From assembly GCA_905215385.1 (NCBI GenBank), contig CAJMPY010000010.1:1-64000 (forward strand): 64,000 nucleotides of DNA, read 5' to 3'. Under the pieces are notes generated by a model, which did not search any database, was not told the origin of the DNA, and saw only the letters and a program-made list of their open reading frames with translations. A program made the translations under genes and the position numbers. This document shows, piece by piece, positions 60,217-64,000 of the stretch (the stretch's first letter is position 1; each line of letters starts with the position of its first letter). The stretch comes from an uncultured bacterium. Lineage in GTDB: Bacteria > Actinomycetota > Coriobacteriia > Coriobacteriales > Coriobacteriaceae.

Positions 60217-61071
60217 TTACGCCTTAAGCGTGAGCACCGCGCCGAAGGCGGTCGGGCCGCAATGGCTCGAGATGACGCCGCCAACCTGCGTCCAGGTAAC
60301 GTCCTCAAAGCCCAGGTCGTGCGCATAGACTTCCATGTCGTCGCGCAGCTCCTGGGAAAGGCCCACCGAATACGCCAAGCCAATGTGCGAGTAATCAATA
60401 TCGCCCTTGGCAACCATGTGGTCAATAAAGGCACGGGCGCATTTGAGCATGGAGCCGCGGAGCTTCTTGGTCGCCACGAACTTGCCACCCGTCACCTCAA
60501 TGCAGGGCTTAATCTTGAGCAGATGAGCGCCCAGGAACGCGGCGTTAGACAAGCGACCGCCCGCCTTAAGGAAGGCAAGGTCGGTAGGAACAAAGCCCAG
60601 CAGCACGCGGTCCATGACGGAGTTCGTAAAAGCAAAAATCTCATCGACGGTGGCATCGGGGTGAGCCTCGATGTATTTGGCGGTCTCGACGGCAACGAGC
60701 GACTGGCCAACCGAAACAAAACGCGTGTCCATAGAGAAGACGTAGTCGCGGCCCTTAGCTGCAATCTTGGAGGACTGATGCGAGCAGGTCGTGGCCTCGG
60801 AATATGCGAGATGCAAAATGGTCGCGTCGGGCTGCTCGGCATGGATGCGGTCGTACACGTGAGCAAAATCCGCAGGCGCGCAGCCACTGGTCTTGGGCAT
60901 CACGCCAAACTCGTTGCAGCGCGAATAAATCTCAAGCGGATCGATCGAGCCGTCCTCGACGGTCTCGTCACCAATCGTGACATGCATGGGCACACGCACG
61001 ATGCCATAGCGTTCGCAGAGCTCCGGTGTCACATCCGAACCAGACTCAACCACGATTACGTACTTGCCCAT
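60217..61071 (-). CDS. DegV-family fatty-acid-binding protein
   Basis: DegV (FakB-like) protein of about 284 residues. YVIVVESGSDVTPEL is the N-terminal strand, TSGCAPADFAHVYDR has the TS(Q/G)P-type lipid-head motif, FSMDTRFVSVGQSLVAVETA and GRLSNAAFLGAHLLKIKP are the other conserved blocks. Family members bind fatty acids and, with FakA, pass them to phospholipid synthesis. The start could be GTG 61080, ATG 61077 or ATG 61071; GATGGG upstream fits all three. Monocistronic. Confidence 0.87.
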   Translation of the reverse strand: MGKYVIVVESGSDVTPELCERYGIVRVPMHVTIGDETVEDGSIDPLEIYSRCNEFGVMPKTSGCAPADFAHVYDRIHAEQPDATILHLAYSEATTCSHQSSKIAAKGRDYVFSMDTRFVSVGQSLVAVETAKYIEAHPDATVDEIFAFTNSVMDRVLLGFVPTDLAFLKAGGRLSNAAFLGAHLLKIKPCIEVTGGKFVATKKLRGSMLKCARAFIDHMVAKGDIDYSHIGLAYSVGLSQELRDDMEVYAHDLGFEDVTWTQVGGVISSHCGPTAFGAVLTLKA

Positions 61072-61153
61072 TATCATCACGACCCATCTCGACGTTGGTT
61101 ATTTATTACGCGCGCACGCCCGTCGCCCAATTGAACAACGACTCCCAAGCACC

Positions 61154-61196
61154 AGAGAGACGCCGCCCTTCGCCACAACAAAGGACAGCGTCTCCC
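61154..61196. terminator. Hairpin in the leader region of the DegV gene
   Basis: AGAGACGC pairs with GCGTCTCC-type arm (AGAGAGACGCC with AGCGTCTCCCT) around a 20-nt loop, in the 256-bp gap between degV and the sucrose hydrolase gene. Without a T-run its role is unclear. Confidence 0.4.
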
Positions 61197-61337
61197 TGAA
61201 ATACTCCGTGCTTGCATGAGATTCTACACGGTTTGGTAATGAGTGTTACTTACTCCGCAAACGGTAGCTATATGCGATAAACGGTAGCCACCAAGAAAGC
61301 CTGTGTATCCAAAACGCCATGGTCACTCACAATGCGG

Positions 61338-62780
61338 CTAGCGAGCCAGACGGTAAAACTCCATCGAGGCGTCGCCCTCGGCGCGCAACTGCATCGCCGG
61401 CGCCGCAGACGAATAGGTGCGGCTCGTAAGCGCAACCTCGCCGTCGTTGACAAATACCTCGAGCATCGTGGCATCCGAAAGGACTCGCAGGCAGTAAAGC
61501 TCGTCGAGCTCAACCGACCTCTTGTCGCGTCCATAGCCCTCATCGCCCATATCAAGTGTGAGCATTCCGTTGGCAAAGCACACGACAACGCCCTCACGAA
61601 CTTCCAGCTCAATGGACTTCGTCCCCCGGCACGACACGACGGCATCAAACAGTCGACCAGGAGAGCCGACGGTCTCTCCGGCGGTCACCGAAACACGCTC
61701 CTTGCGCAGTTGCTCAACCTCGCGCGCGGGCCACTGACAGAGCTTACCGTCGCGCATATTCAGCACCCTCGGCACGGTAAGCGCGCACTGCCATCCGCGT
61801 TCCACCGTCGGGTTTTGAGCCGTTGCATCGGGGCAGCCGGCCCAACCGATCATAATCCGTCGACCGTCGGCATCTGCAAATGATTGAGGGGCATAGAAGT
61901 CAAGACCCGCATCGACCATCGGGGGCATACCCTGCCCGGCGATTTTAAAGCTAGGCGCCTCCCAATCGGCCTCAATACGAAACCACACGCACTGATGCGG
62001 GTTTTGGTAACGCCAACCATCGGCGGGCACGCCCTGCGGACAGCAAACGAGAATAAGCTCGCCATCAAGCTCAAACAGATCGGGGCACTCCCACATAAAA
62101 CCGAACTTCTCGCCGAGCTCAATACGCGTCGCATATTTCCAGCACTCAAGATCGTGCGAGGTATAGACGAGCACGCAACCGCGGTCGTCTTTCGTACGAG
62201 CACCAAGAACCATATAGTAGATACCGTCGTGCTCCAGGATCTTGGGGTCGCGCACGTGCGTACTAATATCGTCGGGGTAATCGACCGGACCAACAGCTAT
62301 GTGCTTCTCCCCCAATTTATCGGGGTTCTCGGTAACCATGTGAATCTGATTTTGGTCGCGCCCTGTCAGCACATAGTCATAATCATCGCGGTCAAAATGC
62401 TTGACGTTACCGGTATAGAAGTAGTGAATCTTGCCGTCGTGCATAAATGCAGACCCCGAATACGCACCGCTCGAGTCTAGATCTGAATCGGGGAATAGCG
62501 CGGGACCGCGGTTCTCGTACGTCACAAAGTCCTTCGTCGTCAGATGATTCCACAGCACCGGTCCGCCGTGCGCGGCATCAAACGGATCGTATTGGTGATA
62601 GATGTGGTATGTATCACCAACCTGCACCAAACCGTTGGGATCATTGAGCCAGCCAAGCTCGGGCTCCGCATGGAACAGAAGTCTATCGGAGTCAGCCGCG
62701 ATGCGAGCCGCAGTCTCATCCTGCCCGGCACGCCACAGCTCGTAGTCCGAGCGCGTCACCTTATGTTTTTGATCGAACAT
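61338..62780 (-). CDS. scrB: GH32 sucrose-6-phosphate hydrolase
   Basis: Beta-fructosidase of glycoside hydrolase family 32 (480 aa). The nucleophile Asp is in LGWLNDPNGLVQVGD, the transition-state Asp in STHVRDPKILEHDG, and the acid/base Glu in FMWECPDLFELDGE. A five-bladed propeller domain is followed from about residue 350 by a beta-sandwich. There is no signal peptide, so it acts in the cytoplasm. It lies directly downstream in order from a PTS EIIC gene on the same strand orientation, so it likely splits sucrose-6-phosphate entering by the PTS. sacA is an equivalent name. Confidence 0.92.
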   Translation of the reverse strand: MFDQKHKVTRSDYELWRAGQDETAARIAADSDRLLFHAEPELGWLNDPNGLVQVGDTYHIYHQYDPFDAAHGGPVLWNHLTTKDFVTYENRGPALFPDSDLDSSGAYSGSAFMHDGKIHYFYTGNVKHFDRDDYDYVLTGRDQNQIHMVTENPDKLGEKHIAVGPVDYPDDISTHVRDPKILEHDGIYYMVLGARTKDDRGCVLVYTSHDLECWKYATRIELGEKFGFMWECPDLFELDGELILVCCPQGVPADGWRYQNPHQCVWFRIEADWEAPSFKIAGQGMPPMVDAGLDFYAPQSFADADGRRIMIGWAGCPDATAQNPTVERGWQCALTVPRVLNMRDGKLCQWPAREVEQLRKERVSVTAGETVGSPGRLFDAVVSCRGTKSIELEVREGVVVCFANGMLTLDMGDEGYGRDKRSVELDELYCLRVLSDATMLEVFVNDGEVALTSRTYSSAAPAMQLRAEGDASMEFYRLAR

Positions 62781-62800
62781 TCAATCGTCCTTCTTGTAGA

Positions 62801-62842
62801 GGAGAAGGACGCCCGGCCCATGCGAGCCAAACGCCCTTCTCC
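62801..62842 (-). terminator. Hairpin between PTS and GH32 genes
   Basis: GGAGAAGGACGC pairs with ACGCCCTTCTCC (one mismatch). It sits 38 bp past the PTS gene stop and 20 bp before the GH32 start; probably a partial terminator or processing hairpin. Confidence 0.5.
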
Positions 62843-62879
62843 AACAGGTCGACCCGTACATTACCTTGACGGATCTGGA

Positions 62880-64000
62880 TTAGAAGCTGACATCAAAGCC
62901 GGCGCCTGCACCCTCTTCATCGGTGGTCGGAACGCCCTTTGCCTTGTTGTAGGCAAAGATCAGGATGATCGGGACGAAGAAAGCGATCAGATTGCCAGCC
63001 ACATACCACACGAGGGTCTCGGGCGTGACGATGAGCAGGCCAAGTACGCCGGTCAGACCCTGGCCGATAGCGCGCACCTCAAAGAGCTTCACGAAGGCAC
63101 CGCCGCAGCCTGCACCGATGCAAGCGCAGATGAACGGAATGATCGAGTAGCGCATGTTTGCAGCAAAGATAGCGGGCTCGGAGATTCCGACCAGCGTCGG
63201 GATAAAGGACGACATGCAGATGTTGCGCTCTTTGGAATGCTTCTTGTGAATGAGATACATGCCGATGGCGCCGCCGCCCTGGGCGATGATGGAAACGGAC
63301 CAGATGGCCTGGATGTAGTTGAAGCCGGTCGTGGCAACGAGATTAGCCTCGATACCCTGAATGAACTGGTGCGTACCGGTAACGACGAGCGGCTGCAGGA
63401 ACGCGGCAAAGACGAAGGCACCAAAGACGCCCATCCTGTTGTACAGGACATCGATTACGCCGGCAAGGACGTCGCCAATCAGGTTGCCGAGCGGGCCGAA
63501 CACGGTGAACAGGGCGACGTTGGCAAGAATCAGGGTAACGGTCGGGACAAAGACGAACGAGACGACCTCGGGGATGTACTTCTGGGCAATCTTCTCGACC
63601 TTGGCCATGAACCAGGCGGTCAGGATTGCGGGGAACACGCCGCCCTGGAAAGCAACCATGGGAATGGAGAGCGGACCAAAGTTCCAATACTCAGCACCCG
63701 TCGGGTCCATAACGAACGCGTTGCGGTTCATAAGGCTCGGATGAACCATGACGATGCCGACGAGGATACCTAGGATCGGGTTGCCGCCAAAACGCTTGAC
63801 CGCGCTGTACATCACCAGGACAGGCAGGTAATCGAAGGTGGTAGCGATAATGGCAAAGAAGCTTGCGAGGTTCTTGAGGAACTCGCTGTGGTCGGCAAGG
63901 CTGCCCTCCATGCCAAAGAGGCCGTTGGCAACGATCAGCGACTTAAGGCCGATGATGATAGCAGCGCCGACGAAAGCGGGAATGATGGGGATAAAGATGT
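62880..64000 (-). CDS. PTS sucrose-type EIIC component, cut by the right edge
   Basis: C-terminal part of a phosphotransferase permease. The frame is open to the window end (residues such as FIPIIPAFVGAAIIIG continue past the internal Met at 63911), so the N-terminus, probably with an EIIB domain, lies outside. Conserved EIIC segments: TTFDYLPVLVMYSAVKRFGG, PILGILVGIVMVHPSL, FVFVPTVTLILANVALF and the substrate loop IGISEPAIFAANMRYSI (here VGISEPAIFAANM). It ends with a short polar tail and no EIIA domain. With the GH32 gene downstream it forms a sucrose uptake and cleavage unit. Confidence 0.9.
   Translation of the reverse strand, partial: IFIPIIPAFVGAAIIIGLKSLIVANGLFGMEGSLADHSEFLKNLASFFAIIATTFDYLPVLVMYSAVKRFGGNPILGILVGIVMVHPSLMNRNAFVMDPTGAEYWNFGPLSIPMVAFQGGVFPAILTAWFMAKVEKIAQKYIPEVVSFVFVPTVTLILANVALFTVFGPLGNLIGDVLAGVIDVLYNRMGVFGAFVFAAFLQPLVVTGTHQFIQGIEANLVATTGFNYIQAIWSVSIIAQGGGAIGMYLIHKKHSKERNICMSSFIPTLVGISEPAIFAANMRYSIIPFICACIGAGCGGAFVKLFEVRAIGQGLTGVLGLLIVTPETLVWYVAGNLIAFFVPIILIFAYNKAKGVPTTDEEGAGAGFDVSF

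Overview
The window looks like the chromosome of a high-GC gut actinobacterium of the Coriobacteriia, most likely Collinsella or a close relative. This is inferred from gene content and style, not from a database match: strongly GC-biased codons, Ala-rich proteins, a sortase-anchored coiled-coil surface protein, a giant activase/dehydratase-like protein, amino-acid and sucrose uptake systems and a pyruvate formate-lyase activase. No rRNA, tRNA, CRISPR-Cas locus or insertion sequence is visible.

Layout. 1-740 is a low-GC tail of a probable integrative element, ending at a broken extra copy of the 3' end of coaX. 0.9-9.4 kb holds coaX, an OPT peptide transporter, a 1169-residue wall-anchored CAP/coiled-coil protein and a DUF389 membrane protein. 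9.9-15.4 kb is a TetR gene followed by a 1593-residue BadF/HgdC plus HgdB-like protein. 15.5-21.4 kb contains a HAD phosphatase, a frameshifted MFS transporter with its TetR regulator, PII, an internally deleted ammonium transporter, a CmpB-like membrane protein and an HD protein. 21.6-28.1 kb has a DXS-like enzyme, a complete polar amino-acid ABC importer and a class I amidotransferase. 28.2-35.2 kb has a three-gene ABC exporter, a DUF2975/XRE pair, an Hpt protein with a PAS-GGDEF-REC-HD-GYP protein, and an alpha/beta hydrolase. 35.4-44.6 kb has a radical SAM protein, SEC-C methionine aminopeptidase, a hydroxyacid dehydrogenase, M18 aminopeptidase, an Ntn amidase-like protein, phosphofructokinase and an XRE membrane protein. 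44.7-51.3 kb has a MacB-like exporter, a GyrI-like protein under a LexA-type box, a ClC channel and a DNA alkyltransferase. 52-57.3 kb carries the aspartate-to-threonine pathway (asd, lysC, thrC, thrB). 57.5-64 kb has engB, mtnN, a beta-lactamase fragment, pflA, degV and a sucrose hydrolase/PTS pair cut by the right edge.

The most unusual content is between the genes. More than fifteen long palindromic elements sit in intergenic DNA. Three of them (downstream of pfk, asd and thrB) have unrelated 26-29 bp outer stems but the same core: GTCCTCG directly after the 5' arm, a TTCG-capped inner hairpin, and CTGCGGARW directly before the 3' arm. Each lies 13-23 bp after a stop codon in the sense orientation, without a following T-run. 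A second structure at 23444-23661 is a strictly 40-bp-periodic array of six alternately inverted 15-17 bp repeats with non-repeated spacers, upstream of the amino-acid importer. A third family is small hairpins carrying a GTCCC tag. These are the best candidates here for an undescribed RNA or DNA element system.
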